The notes below the pieces were generated by a model, which searched no databases, was not told the origin of the DNA, and worked only from the letters and a program-made list of their open reading frames with translations. A stretch of DNA of 64,000 nt, from NCBI RefSeq assembly GCF_018873765.1, contig NC_057923.1, positions 1,178,001-1,242,000 of the forward strand, in the 5' to 3' direction. The position numbers and the translations under genes are program-made. This DNA is from Telopea speciosissima (lineage: Eukaryota; Streptophyta; Magnoliopsida; Proteales; Proteaceae). Positions 1 through 10,317 of the stretch are shown here, piece after piece; the stretch's first letter is position 1, and every line of letters starts with the position of its first letter.

Positions 1-387
1 ATGGGAAATCATAATCTGGCTTAAAAAAATAATAGCTCAATATATTGGATTCCACATGACTTAATTTTTTAAGAACCACTACGTAAATTTAACCTCACAA
101 GAACCCCCCCCCCAATAAAAAAGACGCATGGTAGACTACATAGTATACATGGGCTGTTCAGCAACTTTCCCTCTGTGTATCAAATGAAATTCAATAATGG
201 CCATTCTGAGCCCTGTTCTCATCTTTAGACGCCAGAGATCACACAGACTAGGCAGTGTCTAAGAAAAATGAGAACATACAGTCACATCTGTGCATACCAA
301 CAGTACTTCCTCGCCTAAGTGGATACTTGAGTAGCGATTGTTTAAAAACCAAACAGAGGAGGCAAGTGCAAACCCTTGTTGGTTCAC

Positions 388-745
388 AACCTCTCAAAGT
401 TAGAATTAGAGAAGGCAATGAAAAAAGCAGAAGTCCAAGTACAGTACTATGATTCCTCAATCACGATATTAATCCATCTTGCCCACTAACTAAGAAGGTA
501 TCGACTACAGACTGAATTGAGAAGACAATTTCTTTTAAATTTCATTTTGATGGATTTAATATAGTAGCAAAAGATATATTTGTAGTGTAAAAAATATCAA
601 TCAGAATCAACCTCCACTAAGTGAAGCAAACAAACAAAAGTAACTGGTTAACTATCCCCCCCCCCTCTCAAAGTTATTTGATTTAGAGAAGACAATGAGA
701 AATGCAAAAGTCCAAGTACGGTACTATGATTGATGATTCCTCATC
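388..745 (+). repeat. approximately 75-bp direct duplication
   Basis: The stretch at 388-460 (cctctcaaagtta, then agagaag-caatga, then gtccaagtacagtactatgat) recurs at 663-745 with a few substitutions and a 4-bp difference. The copies are separated by about 200 bp of unrelated AT-rich sequence. It looks like a local duplication; I recognise no family. Confidence 0.6.
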
Positions 746-1749
746 CCAACTGAATGAGGTTGACTATAAGGATCCTGTTTTGCCATTAAATTTTATTCAA
801 AGCCAACTTTGTTGTCAACCCAAATCTATGCATCTCTATTCTCACTACTTCCCATTAAAACATTAAAGGTATATTCTTTGCTCTTTTAGCTCCTCCTATC
901 ATATCATATCACTCTTCCTAAACAGCGCATTCAGAGGACTTTAGTTGTACATGTCCAAGCCACCTAAAACAATTTTCTCTCAACTTATGTATCGAACACA
1001 TTACTAATTACCTCTAATGTGTTCATTCGGTAATTTATCTTTTATAGATTTACTATGCAACTAGAAATACCTTAAGGAATTTGGAAGTTGAGGAAAAAAG
1101 AAGAAGAAAACCAAGTAACCAATTAGGGACTAATCTATTTATCATTACCATTATCATTATCATTATTATTAAAAAGGAAAAAAGGGCAAGTAGGTCAGAG
1201 ATGAGATACATAGCACTACGGACCAATGAACCAAAACGTAAACCAAAAAAAAAAGAGGAATGGATTGCCTGCAAACGCATCATATGTCTCCCCACTTTTT
1301 CACATATTTAATTTGTGTGAGGATGATACACAGACCATACCACATGCTTGAAATAAACGATTAATGAAAACTAAACAGAATTCAGAGACACAAATAACTG
1401 AAAACCTATTGAACCCCAAATAATTATCACCTCCAATTCCTCCAATTCCTCTAATAGGGGGGAGTGGACCCCACCTTGGGCAGTGTTTTCGGGCAGGGGG
1501 TAGGGAGGTCATTTCTGTCCCCATGTGAGGAATTGGAGGGGATAACGATTCATTGAACTCCCCCCCACCCCAAAACAAAGAAAAAAAAATGCACCAATCA
1601 ATAGTAAACAAACGGACATACTACAGTGAATTCCCAGTGATACTCCAGTTTCTTCGACTTGGTACAACATAAAATAAGAGAAGCACCAATGCCATCATCG
1701 AGAGCATGCATACACCAATGTCCATACACAGTTGCTACCCCTCCTCTCT

Positions 1750-1886
1750 TTCTTTCTTTTTTTTTCCTTTTGGGAGGTGGGGGGAGGGGATGGGGGATAG
1801 GTACCCCAAGCCCCAAGGGGAGTTGAACTCATGACCTCTTAATTGTGAGGTGTGGCCCTTGTTAACTGAGCTACCCCATTGGGGTT
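1750..1886 (-). mobile_element. tRNA-derived SINE (copy 1)
   Basis: Read on the minus strand, this begins with a tRNA-like head. A box-A-like TAGCTCAGTTAACAAGG lies at about 1854-1875 and a box-B-like GAGTTCAACTCC at about 1819-1830. A C-rich middle and an A-rich tail follow toward 1745. Box A, spacer, box B and A-rich tail together indicate a Pol III SINE. The same body (GAGGTCATGAGTTCAA, then CCTTGGGGC and TATCCCCATCCC) is found on the other strand at 58333-58471, so both belong to one family. I could not set clear target duplications for this copy. Confidence 0.7.
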
Positions 1887-2081
1887 AAAAAACCCCCATC
1901 GTTCTATTCTTCTGTAATCCACATTAAGATCTCCTAACAGTTGCTGTAAAAAGTATCATGTATGCAGAGAAATCATAGGAATGCGTTATTTACAAAGAAA
2001 TCGAAAAAACTTGCAATTCTCCAAAAATAAGAACCAAGGATAGCACAAGAATGAAAAGGTTCCTCAGATCCGAAAGATCAC

Positions 2082-2376
2082 CATTGTAGTCGTCTTTCTC
2101 AGAACCGATCCACCGTCCCTCGTATGTTTCATCGAACGGCTCATAGAACAGCTAACCCACAAAGAGAAAAGCTCACAATCAGAAATTAAATCGATGCGCC
2201 TTTTTTTTTTTTTTGGAGGGGGGGGGGGGGAGAGTTGGGGAAGGCATAATTGCTACAAAGTAATTATCTCCAGCTTTACCTACCACGTCCGAAGCGCGAA
2301 GCTGCGAAGCAACAGAAACGACCAAGAGCAAAATAAAATGAAGAGACATCCGTTTCCCTTCCATCAGAACGATCAT
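2082..2376 (-). CDS. calnexin, first coding exons (runs off left edge)
   Basis: This is the 5' part of an ER-membrane lectin chaperone that binds monoglucosylated glycoproteins during folding. Coding exon 1 (2284-2376) begins with a signal peptide (MEGKRMSLHFILLLVVSVA, then SQLRASDV); a second ATG three codons upstream gives MIVL before it. It splices in phase 0 (GTG|GTAGGT) to exon 2 (2082-2151), preceded by GTTAG. Exon 2 encodes LFYEPFDETYEGRW followed by IGSEKDDYNG. That matches the start of the mature calnexin luminal domain (F-E-FDE-x-F/Y-EGRW) and stops before the family's GVWKH segment at a good donor (AATG|GTGATC). A 5'UTR exon ends at donor TCA|GTAAGC (2675), with a probable intron to TTTATAG at 2381. 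Calreticulin is the alternative, but the FDExxEGRW spacing fits calnexin better. The remaining exons would lie left of the window. Confidence 0.82.
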
Positions 2377-2674
2377 AACCCTATAAACACAACCAGTCAA
2401 AGATTTAAAAAAAAAAACTCTAAAGAATAGAAAATCGAAATTCCAAAGCCATACTAATCGAGCTCCAGACGAAGCAAAGTTAGACTTTCTATCTTTAACC
2501 CTAATCTCGAGATCTGTCATCTGAGAATCAAAATAGATTGACCTAGCCCTAATAGATCTAGAAAAGAAAACAACAAAAGCACTATTGCGGTGAGAGAGAG
2601 AGAGAGGATAAACGGATATGTAAAGGCTCTCAATCTCTTAATAGGGAAGGGAAGAAAGGGAGATGAGAGCTTAC

Positions 2675-2860
2675 TGAGTAACTGATGTTGAAGCTCCCAA
2701 GTTCTGAAGACTTGCTTTGCTTTGGTATCTCACGATCTAGAAGATTGGTTGGGTTGGGTTCCTTGTAGATTTTAAGGGAGAAAAAAGACAGAGAGAGAAA
2801 GAGAGAGAGACAACACCAGAGGAGATCCGTTTTTGAAGAGACGGAGTACATACATCCAAT
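2675..2860 (-). other. calnexin 5'UTR exon (inferred)
   Basis: On the minus strand there is a CT-rich leader (tctctctctctttctctctctg) typical of plant 5'UTRs, ending at a clean splice donor TCA|GTAAGC at 2675/2674. The 3' splice site is probably TTTATAG just before 2380, which places one leader intron upstream of the calnexin start codon. The transcription start is a guess, near 2840-2860. Confidence 0.5.
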
Positions 2861-2890
2861 CGAGTTGTTTGAACCAGTAATATCAGATGC

Positions 2891-2922
2891 CACGTGAAAT
2901 GAACCAATCCCTCACAGCCACG
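2891..2922 (-). promoter_or_regulatory. ER stress response element plus G-box upstream of calnexin
   Basis: CCAAT (2904-2908), nine bases, then CCACG (2918-2922) is an exact match to the ERSE consensus CCAAT-N9-CCACG, which binds NF-Y plus an ER-stress bZIP. A CACGTG G-box sits 8 bp away at 2891-2896. The group lies about 50-80 bp beyond the inferred 5'UTR start, where such elements act. The location upstream of a calnexin gene, a classic unfolded-protein-response target, makes chance unlikely. Confidence 0.75.
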
Positions 2923-3099
2923 TAATTTTTCAGTGCAGAGAGACACTCTACTCTGCTCCCTACTTCCAGCCCCATAGGGTAACGTTATTCCAAATGCACG
3001 ACTACACGGAATGAGCTAGAACGTCCTAACTAACTAATCCACAGGGACCACTGAGACCATACCATATATAAATATACCGTAGTGAGTAAACTTGATTTA

Positions 3100-3420
3100 A
3101 AATAATCTTCAGGAATTGGTGAATCGGCCGATTTGGAATGGAATCGTCTGACATTGATCCCAATTTCCACCCATCTTAATCCCTGCAGCTTGAATCGGAA
3201 TCGGAATGGCAATTCATTGGCTGATTTCCTTTGTATTTTCAGTTGAAACGGTTCGATCCTTTAATTGATTCCTGATTCCAGGGCCGATCCCAGTTTCACC
3301 CTTATATAGTTAATAATCAGTTGGATTGGATCAATTCAGGCTGATTTGGATCGAAATCGGCACTAACCGGTTCAATCCCTGATTCTGGTTTTTGCAACCA
3401 TGGTCCCTTGGCCCTCATAA
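3100..3420. repeat. dispersed AATCGG-rich repeat remnant
   Basis: The stretch is rich in degenerate units such as gaatcggaatcgg, gattggatcaa and ggttcaatcc. Related text recurs at about 11830-12010, 33995-34260, 46030-46090 and 46260-46380. It looks like an old dispersed transposon family; the class and ends are unclear. The rest of 2960-3953 shows nothing I can name. Confidence 0.35.
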
Positions 3421-3953
3421 GTCAGCGTGCCTTCACCATTAAAGTAAGAGAATCAAACGACAACCTTAAAAAAATTAAAATCATTAAAAACAACCCAGAT
3501 GGGTTGGACAGAACTGGACCCTAGAATGGGACTCGAGAGCCGAGATACAGGGGTGTAAGTTGGTACTCATACTAATGGCCCGTTTTCATCGCTCCTTCTT
3601 GTTTTGTCTGGTTCAATAATACTGCTTATCCTAATGAGTTTTACAGACTCATTGGGTCAGAAGCTTCTCAAGCTTTCTAGTTAAAGACCAATGTCTTGGG
3701 GCTAACGTGGGATCCGCTCAAGGGACCGTTTAACCGATTACTGATAACCCGAATACGCCCTTGTACCATGTCCATGTCTGTCTATGTAGGCCCAATTATA
3801 TAGCTTGGGCTGCCACAGAGCAAGGCCTTATTGATTTAGGATGGCCTGATCACGCCTAATAGAAACCGACAAGGAACAACGGTAATGCAATCCCACTAAT
3901 CATCAAAATATCAATTTTGACATAAAAACTAATGAAGAAAGTCTTTCAATTAT

Positions 3954-5512
3954 GGGTTATTTTCAAATGTCCCTTTAAAAATGATTAAATTTATGGTTGT
4001 TTTTTTGAATTTTCATTAATTTTATGTGCACCCTTGTTTTCCAAACTAAATACCACTATAGTCCTTCCTGTTTGACAGAGATATTACAACATAACGGATC
4101 CTAGTTTTTTAACTTTGATAGACCATTCTGCCCTTGAATAGGGTAAAATGACCAAAATTACCTTCCCTGAAAAAAAAAAAAAAAAAAAAACTTGCAACTC
4201 ATGCAAACCCAAACCCAACCCATTTCACTCCGTTGTTCATCTCTGCTGTTGCTCCTCCGACGGTGACTTCCGTTCATCTCCGCAATTCTCCAAACAGTTC
4301 AAGCCTCAGAAACCCTATCAAGCCATTCATCTTCCTTCCTTCAAATTCCCCCATCTTTGCGTTCGAGCTTGAGGAAGAAGGAGCTGCCAAAGAAGTGAAG
4401 AAGAAGCAGCCATGGCTTGAACTATAAATGAAAATTAGAATCTCAGTTTAAATTCTTTGTTCCTTTTTAATTTTTTTTATAGGAAAACTCAGATGAAATA
4501 AGTGTTGGGTTTTTGAGAAGATTTGTGATATCAATTACAGATATTTAGAGTTATTAATGGATTTTAATTTCTTTCTCCTTTTACTTGTGGGTTTCGTTTT
4601 CTTTGCAACCACCGTCTTTAATGAGAGATGATGGCTAAATGAGCAGACAGATGGTAACTTGTAAGAGGAGGGAAATGAATCGGTGCTGAGCTTCAACCCT
4701 TTTCAACTTTACAAGGATCATTAACCCCTCCTTGCCTTGGCTTCTCCTTTGAGGCTCTTAACATTTTGTACAATTTCCCAGCCGTAAATTTACCTGTTTG
4801 TTGTCTCCTTTCTGTTGCCGTAACATCAGATGATGGTCATCTCTTCCATGGAGTTATTCTCTCGTTCGCGCTGAGGACAGATGAGGCCACCCCCTTGCCA
4901 TTGTCGAAAAAACACTGGTGGTGTGGTCTGCAACTTTGGGGTTTAGTAACGGAAAGGAGAACGAAAGCTCTGTTTTCTTGCTTTTTTGAGTTTCTGCTCT
5001 GCAGCTTTGGGGTTTAGAAACCCAACTGAATTGTGTCAAACCACACACAAGGTTGAGAGAGAGAGAGAGCAAAACTTGAGGAAGTTTAGAGATAGGGTTT
5101 CAATGGTGTTCCGGAAGATTGGTGGAAAAAGAGAGCGAGGGATAAAGAAGGTAGGTGAAACTGAATCGGTAAAATTTTCAACTAGTTTTCATATTCAATT
5201 GAAGATTCTAAGGTCAATTGCTCAATAACTCATCTTCCCCGGGGTTTGGGGAAGATGAGTTGCAGTTTTTGGTTTTTTTTTTTTTTTTCTTTCTTTCCAG
5301 GTAAGGTCATTGTGGTCATTTTATCCAATTAAGGGGCAAAATGGCCCATCTATGAATAAAAACTGGGATCCGTCAGGTTATAACGTCTCTGTCTAACGGG
5401 AGGGACTATAGTGGTATATAGTTTGGAAAGTAGGGATACACGTGAAATTATTGAAAATTTAGGAGGGCAATTGTAACTTTGGCCATTTTCAGGGGTCATT
5501 TGAAAATAACCC
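3954..5512. mobile_element. non-autonomous Mutator-like element with long TIRs
   Basis: The left end reads GGGTTATTTTCAAATG and the right end is its reverse complement. The inverted repeats extend about 200-250 bp: the left has ...ccactatagtccttcc..., the right ...gggactatagtgg.... They are flanked by TTCAATTAT (3945-3953) and TTTAATTAT (5513-5521), an 8/9-matching 9-bp target duplication, which is the Mutator hallmark. No transposase is present. The interior (about 4200-5280) contains GC-richer, leader-like sequence, including a 64-codon frame at 4233-4427 with a Ser/Pro/Asn-rich start and a basic end. It could be a captured transit-peptide exon, but I do not recognise its source. Confidence 0.8.
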
Positions 5513-5735
5513 TTTAATTATTAATTAATGATGTCAGCATGTTAATATTTTTGTAAAGACATTTTTACCCTTTCCATTACAACAATTGAACCTATCTTCT
5601 TCTTCTTCCTCAGTCGAACGAAGAACACTTCCTTCTCATCTCTGTTGTTTTTCCGACCACCACCACCACCACCACCCACTCCAGCCCTCTTTCTCTCGAT
5701 TCTCTAGTACCGCCTTTGAAGAAAATCTTTCGACG

Positions 5736-5918
5736 ATGGTGGACTTCGCACGCTTACAGAAAGAGCTTGCAGAGTGTAACAGAGACGTGGACTTCACTTC
5801 TTCTTCTAAACACCGTCTTCTTTTGATTCTCTTCGATCTATTGGTCATTTTGTCTGAAGATGTTAAGAGATGGCTCTCGGATTTGCAAGGAAAATACATG
5901 CCTGAATCATTTGCTTGA
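5736..5918 (+). pseudogene. UBC27-like E2 enzyme, orphan first-exon fragment
   Basis: The frame starting at this ATG opens MVDFARLQKELAECNRD, which closely resembles the start of the class II ubiquitin-conjugating enzyme UBC27/UBE2K (M-D-R-QKEL-C-RD). The similarity ends after about 18-20 residues, where an intron could begin (around 5795-5800). The frame then runs into unrelated sequence and stops at 5918. I searched by eye down to the H2A gene and found no exon for the E2 core (TPYEGG, HPN, the catalytic Cys of the GAICLDIL segment). The leader upstream (5580-5735) is CT-rich like a real 5'UTR. Best read as a truncated copy. A gene with one very long intron is less likely, and the match is short. 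Confidence 0.45.
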
Positions 5919-8143
5919 TTTTACAAGATGTTAGAAAACTTGTAGCTTCTACAGCTCTGCTCATACTTCTAATGATCTCTCTCATCACCTAAAATGACTT
6001 TCAGAATCTTATTAATCGCAGGAGGTACAAGACAGGTTATTCTCCATTTCAGCAATCTAATCCAAACCCCCCAAACAATTAGATCGATCAAGTGGCTAGG
6101 ATAAAACTAATTTTGAAAACCAAAATTCTGAAATCGAAGTTTTCTGCAAATAAGAGATTTTAAAGTAGAAGCACAAGGAGACCTCAGAATGGCCCTAATT
6201 TATGGTCGAGTTCCCCTCCTAAGGTGTCCTTGAAAACTCTAAATATTGACTGAATCTGATTAACGGATCAGCTTATGGTTACAAAACCCTAACCCTAGAT
6301 GCCTAAGCCTCAGAGACGGACTGCGCGAGAGAGAGAGGGAGACAGTAAGTTGCAGAAATTCTTTTTTTTTTTTAAAAAGGAAAACCGTAGACTCTGTTCT
6401 AACAAGCCAGGGGAAGAAGGTGGGGGATGGTGGGGGATGCCAAACCTGTTCTCCGGTCAGTTGTAGGCTTGCAGCATGTGGGCACAAGAGTGGATAGGTT
6501 GAGAGAGAGAGAGAGAGACCAGGAGTGGCGGCAAAAGAGGGAGATACACTTGTGGATTGATTGAATGGTTGAGATGCCTTCCATTTCATCCAATGGCCTA
6601 ACAGATGCTAGTGGGTAAAGGTAGTTTTAATCATTTGCATTCAACTTAGTTAACCCCTTGTTCAATTATGGCCTTTAGTGGGGTTGCATTAATTTAATGG
6701 ACTATCATAGGGGGTTGTCGTTGATAATTTCCCTTGAACAAAACGGACCGGGTCTAGATAGGCTTATGTTCAATTTGGCCGAAGGTACGCTTAGGGCTTT
6801 CTTTGGTTGAATTTTGATTTTGATTTTGCAGCCTGGTCCCTACACAACTCCCTTCCCCGCCTCACCCCACCCCCACCCCCACCCCCACCCCACCCCACCC
6901 CTGCCTCCTTTGCAACACCCATTTCCCTGACCCTATCCTTGATCCCTGTAAACCCATCCCCACCCCTCCTCTTTGCAAATGTGGCCCTATCCTTCCTCCC
7001 TCCCTACTCTGCCCTACAAACCCGCAAACTTTGAAGAAGAAGAAGATGTGAGCTATGCAAGATTGCTTTCACATAGAAGATTCAATTTGTTTCATCGCTT
7101 ATCCAAAGAGTAAGTGTCCCTTTGAGTCCACGATGTCCTGATCAAGAACAATACCAAGATATCTTCAATTATGTGAACATTACACTTGTTGATAGTGGGC
7201 CTCCTGATATTCTCGGGGTTGCCAATTCCATTGTTGAGGTTGTTGAAACTATAGTTCAAAAACTCGTCTTGTTTCAATGTCTCAACCAAGTTGAGACAAT
7301 CAAAATCTCAAGATTTCGACGAACCTTATGTAATATTGGTTATTCTACATTGTTTGAGTGCTATGAGATATAATTGGCAAGTAAATCATACAATAATGGA
7401 TAAAGACACATACTATTGGATAGTTTTTTTTAAGAAACAGTTAAAAACTTGAAGTAGAGATTATAAAGTACAGAGAACAATGCATATTATATAGACACCT
7501 AATTACAGTGAATAATACATAGTTTTTTTTCAAAATATAGTTATGGGGAATAGTACGTTTACAAAAAATAGTTGAATGTAGCAAAATATTCCTCAATAAA
7601 CAACAATTGATCTCTTTGAGTAATAATGTGTCAATCTCCAATAGTGTATCTAGGTAGGATTGACTGGAAATATGGCCAAATAATCAAAATTTCAGGGTTT
7701 TCCCCTTTCTCCAGGTAGAAACCCCCATTAGTGTATCCAGGTAGAATTGAGTGGTGTTATGGCAAAATAATCAAAATTTCAGAGTTTTCCCCCGTCTCCA
7801 GGTAGAAACCCACGAAACAGACTAAATGATTTTGAAATGAACTCATGAGATTTGGTCTTTATATATATGGTTTTATGTCATTTTGGTAAGATTGGTTCAA
7901 ATAGACCCAAATCTCGGTTGAAACATTGTGTATATAGTTTCGTCTCGACCAGGTCAAGATCTCGCCAAGATATTGTCGAGATGTTAAACTATGATTGAAA
8001 CAAAAAACCCTCTTACAAAAAACTTCAGCATCTTCTCCAAGTTTGAGGTAGCGTAATTTTAAGAACGTTATTAATACCAATAATATCCTTCACAAAGAAA
8101 ATTGATATGTTGACCAAAAACTACTAGTTAACTTTGGACCCAG
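5919..8143. other. intergenic: telo-box leader remnant, C-rich tract, duplications
   Basis: No gene is supported. On the minus strand, a GA/CT-rich stretch (about 6310-6340 and 6500-6520) with a telo-box AAACCCTAACCC near 6283 resembles the leader of a plant housekeeping gene, but no coding exon follows. The tract at 6860-6900 is a CCCCA-type low-complexity run. Near 7280-7330 and 7890-7970 there are weak matches to the ends of the palindromic element at 55270-56528 (ctcgaccaggtcaagatctc-type text). Confidence 0.4.
7641..7812 (+). repeat. approximately 85-bp tandem duplication
   Basis: Two adjacent copies (about 7641-7726 and 7727-7812) share agtgtatc-aggtag-attga, then aataatcaaaatttcag and tctccaggtagaaaccc. 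They differ by scattered substitutions only. Confidence 0.75.
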
Positions 8144-8289
8144 TTTTTATGCACGGTCATGCATGTGCACAATCGTGTCTTTCAACTATTGGATGGGGAG
8201 GGGGGGCAGAAGTGTAATTAAACATACCCCTCTCTCCCCCATCCAACATTAAAGGCACGATCATATACATAAACGCTCGTGCATAAAAC
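8144..8289. mobile_element. fold-back MITE, approximately 145 bp
   Basis: The left arm (TTTTTATGCACGGTCATG, then acaatcgtg and attggatgggga) is the imperfect reverse complement of the right arm (tccccatccaa, then cacgatcat and CGTGCATAAAA). The whole unit can fold into one hairpin. There is no coding capacity, and the target duplication is not clear. Confidence 0.65.
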
Positions 8290-8639
8290 CTATTGCATTT
8301 ACTTATTTTAAGACAAAATGAAAACAAAATCTAATCAAAGAGAACCAAAGATGACAATCTATTGACAACCCATTTTGCCAAATAAACGGGGCCTTAGGGT
8401 TGAATGGAATCCTAACTTTTAGTTTCTTAGACTATTTGGGATTCTTGTTAGTGAAATTACTTTGCTTGCAATCTATCTTGCTTTTAAAATGGGAAAAGGT
8501 AGAATCTAAAAAGGGTTTTGATATCGTTATAATTATAGTTACATTTGATAATTTTATCAAATAAAATTACTATAATTAAAAAGATAACCAACCTATTGTA
8601 TTCTTCCAATAAGTGTTATGCATAATTAAACTCTTTATT

Positions 8640-9347
8640 TTGCATATAAGAGATCCTCTATTGAACAATATCTCATGAGGAAGTATAGAGCATATAATTA
8701 ATTACTATCAAACCCCAATTCATCATATATGTCTTTCAGTCATTATCAGAGATTCTGTGGTCACAATTGGACATCAAAAACACGATCAAACATCGTTGAA
8801 ATAATATAATAATATATATTCGATAATAAGAAAATAATTCATAAAAATGCCAATGGATCCATATTCCAATCCGATTGATCATAGACTTTCTCTTTTGCTG
8901 ATATTACTCAATCAAGGATAATGGATTCCATATCGAGCTAGCATCTCTTTCATTCACGATGCGGAATCATGAATCCAACACACCAATATATAGTCCACAT
9001 GACATCAACCATTGGTGTACCAGAACCTGTAATGTACATCGTAATGATTAAGATCTCTTAGGCCAAAGGGTCAATTGGTGAGGGGTATGCATCTCATCCT
9101 AATACCACATACAGTAATACATGTGAGAATTATACCTGATTCTTTTCTATACACATGCATTTATGCCCTGAAATCAGCATTTATGCATCATATGAACATG
9201 ACGTCCAATCCTATTCCTGGTCAAGAACTGTTTTAGGTGAAAACCCATGTAACAATCTTATAAGCCCGTAATTGAATTCATACAATAATAGAAATTAAAT
9301 TTATTTATTCAAATCAAATTCGGGTTTGATGGACATACTCCAACAGT
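8640..9347 (-). mobile_element. probable Copia-type LTR remnant
   Basis: Read on the minus strand from 9347, the sequence opens TGTTGGAGTATGTCCATCAA, followed by attcgaat/aaataaattta-type text. This is the familiar start of many plant Copia LTRs. I cannot find the CA end, a primer-binding site or coding sequence next to it, so it is probably a solo or truncated LTR. The left limit is approximate. Confidence 0.45.
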
Positions 9348-9543
9348 AAAAAAATAGTGAGAAAGATAAGTACTGAAAAAGTACCCTTAAAATCTAGCAT
9401 TCTTCACTTTGATGTTAGTTCGTTGGAGAAAAGTGTAAGATGGTGAGGCAGAGAAGAGGGTACTGAGGTGAATGAGTTTTCGAAGGGTAAAAGTGATCAA
9501 TTCGTAGGCGTACAAATGAAATATTGGTTTGGGTATTTTTATA

Positions 9544-9711
9544 GGGAAGCAGTTTTTAGTATGGGAGTGTGGCCTACGCTAGCACTCCCATGAGTCTATC
9601 TCTCTCCTCCTTAAAACAAGGTGGCAGAGGTGTCTTTTCACTTGGGGAGGAGAGAAATAGACTCATGGAAGTGCTGGCATAGGCCACACTCTCGGACAGA
9701 GATCTTTTTCC
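9544..9711. mobile_element. MITE family A, copy 1
   Basis: Inverted arms: left GGGAGTGTGGCCTACGCTAG then cactcccatgagtctatctc; right gagaaatagactcatggaa then ctggcataggccacactc. The same element recurs at 26092-26261 and 32045-32206. It is non-coding, about 165 bp. Confidence 0.75.
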
Positions 9712-10114
9712 CATTTTTATAATACCAAATTTGGTTTTGTTATATTCGTTAAAATAAGGGTTGCTTGGTTAATTTTGTAAACAAAACCCATTTCTGACTA
9801 ATGTTGTAATTTTCCCAAAATATAAAAATCCAAGAAAATGTAGGATTTATGTACCATTTTCGTTTCTTTTAATTACAACCAAACTCAACCCAAGGCTATG
9901 TTTGAAAGACAATAACAAAAAAATTAATAATAATAAAACAAAAAAGCATGGTTACAAAATGATTGATTTATATATTATCTCCACTTAGTTTTGAATTTAT
10001 CATTTCTTTTTCTATCAAATTTATATCCAACTAAGGCACAGTTATGTTGGGCTTAAGAATAACGAAATCCTATTGGCGGAGACAGAGAGGCATAGATCGT
10101 GAACTCAACATATT

Positions 10115-10168
10115 TGACGTCAACGGTTGAGATCTCGTAAGACACGGATCGCTATTTCTTTATAAATA
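10115..10168 (+). promoter_or_regulatory. H2A.W promoter: TGACGTCA motif and TATA box
   Basis: A perfect palindrome TGACGTCA (10115-10122) contains the ACGTCA hexamer known from plant histone promoters, and overlaps CAACGG (10121-10126), a Myb-type core. A TATA box TATAAATA follows at 10161-10168, giving a leader of about 120 nt before the ATG at 10318. A purine-rich run (gggaaagggaaaggga) fills much of that leader. Confidence 0.65.
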
Positions 10169-10317
10169 GTCACGGTCCAAAGATGTTTTTAGCAATCCCG
10201 CCCAGCAACTCTCGTCACAAAAGTCAAGAACCGAAGAGGAAAGGGAAAGGGAAAGGGACAGGGAAAGGGATCATTTGTTGAAGCTTTTAGTTTGAATTTG
10301 GAAGGGAGAGAGTGGAA

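Larger units (their letters stand above)
1..2081. other. left flank, probable calnexin intron with repeats
   Basis: I find no exon here. Because the calnexin coding sequence stops at a splice donor at 2082 on the minus strand, this stretch is most likely the next calnexin intron, with the remaining exons beyond the left edge. It contains a SINE on the minus strand (about 1750-1886), an approximately 75-bp duplicated segment (388-460 and 663-745), a CAT/ATT-rich simple repeat near 1143-1170 and several C/G homopolymers. The short open frames look random. Confidence 0.5.

Noticed and set aside
2179-2520. 113-aa minus frame starting MTDLE
   Set aside because: It reads through splice sites; only its MEGKRMSL... 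part is exonic, and the start belongs to leader intron sequence.
5636-5899. Minus-strand frame with a Trp-rich run (WWWWWW) opposite a His run
   Set aside because: It is the shadow of a CAC repeat in the UBC27-like leader; no family match and no gene signals.
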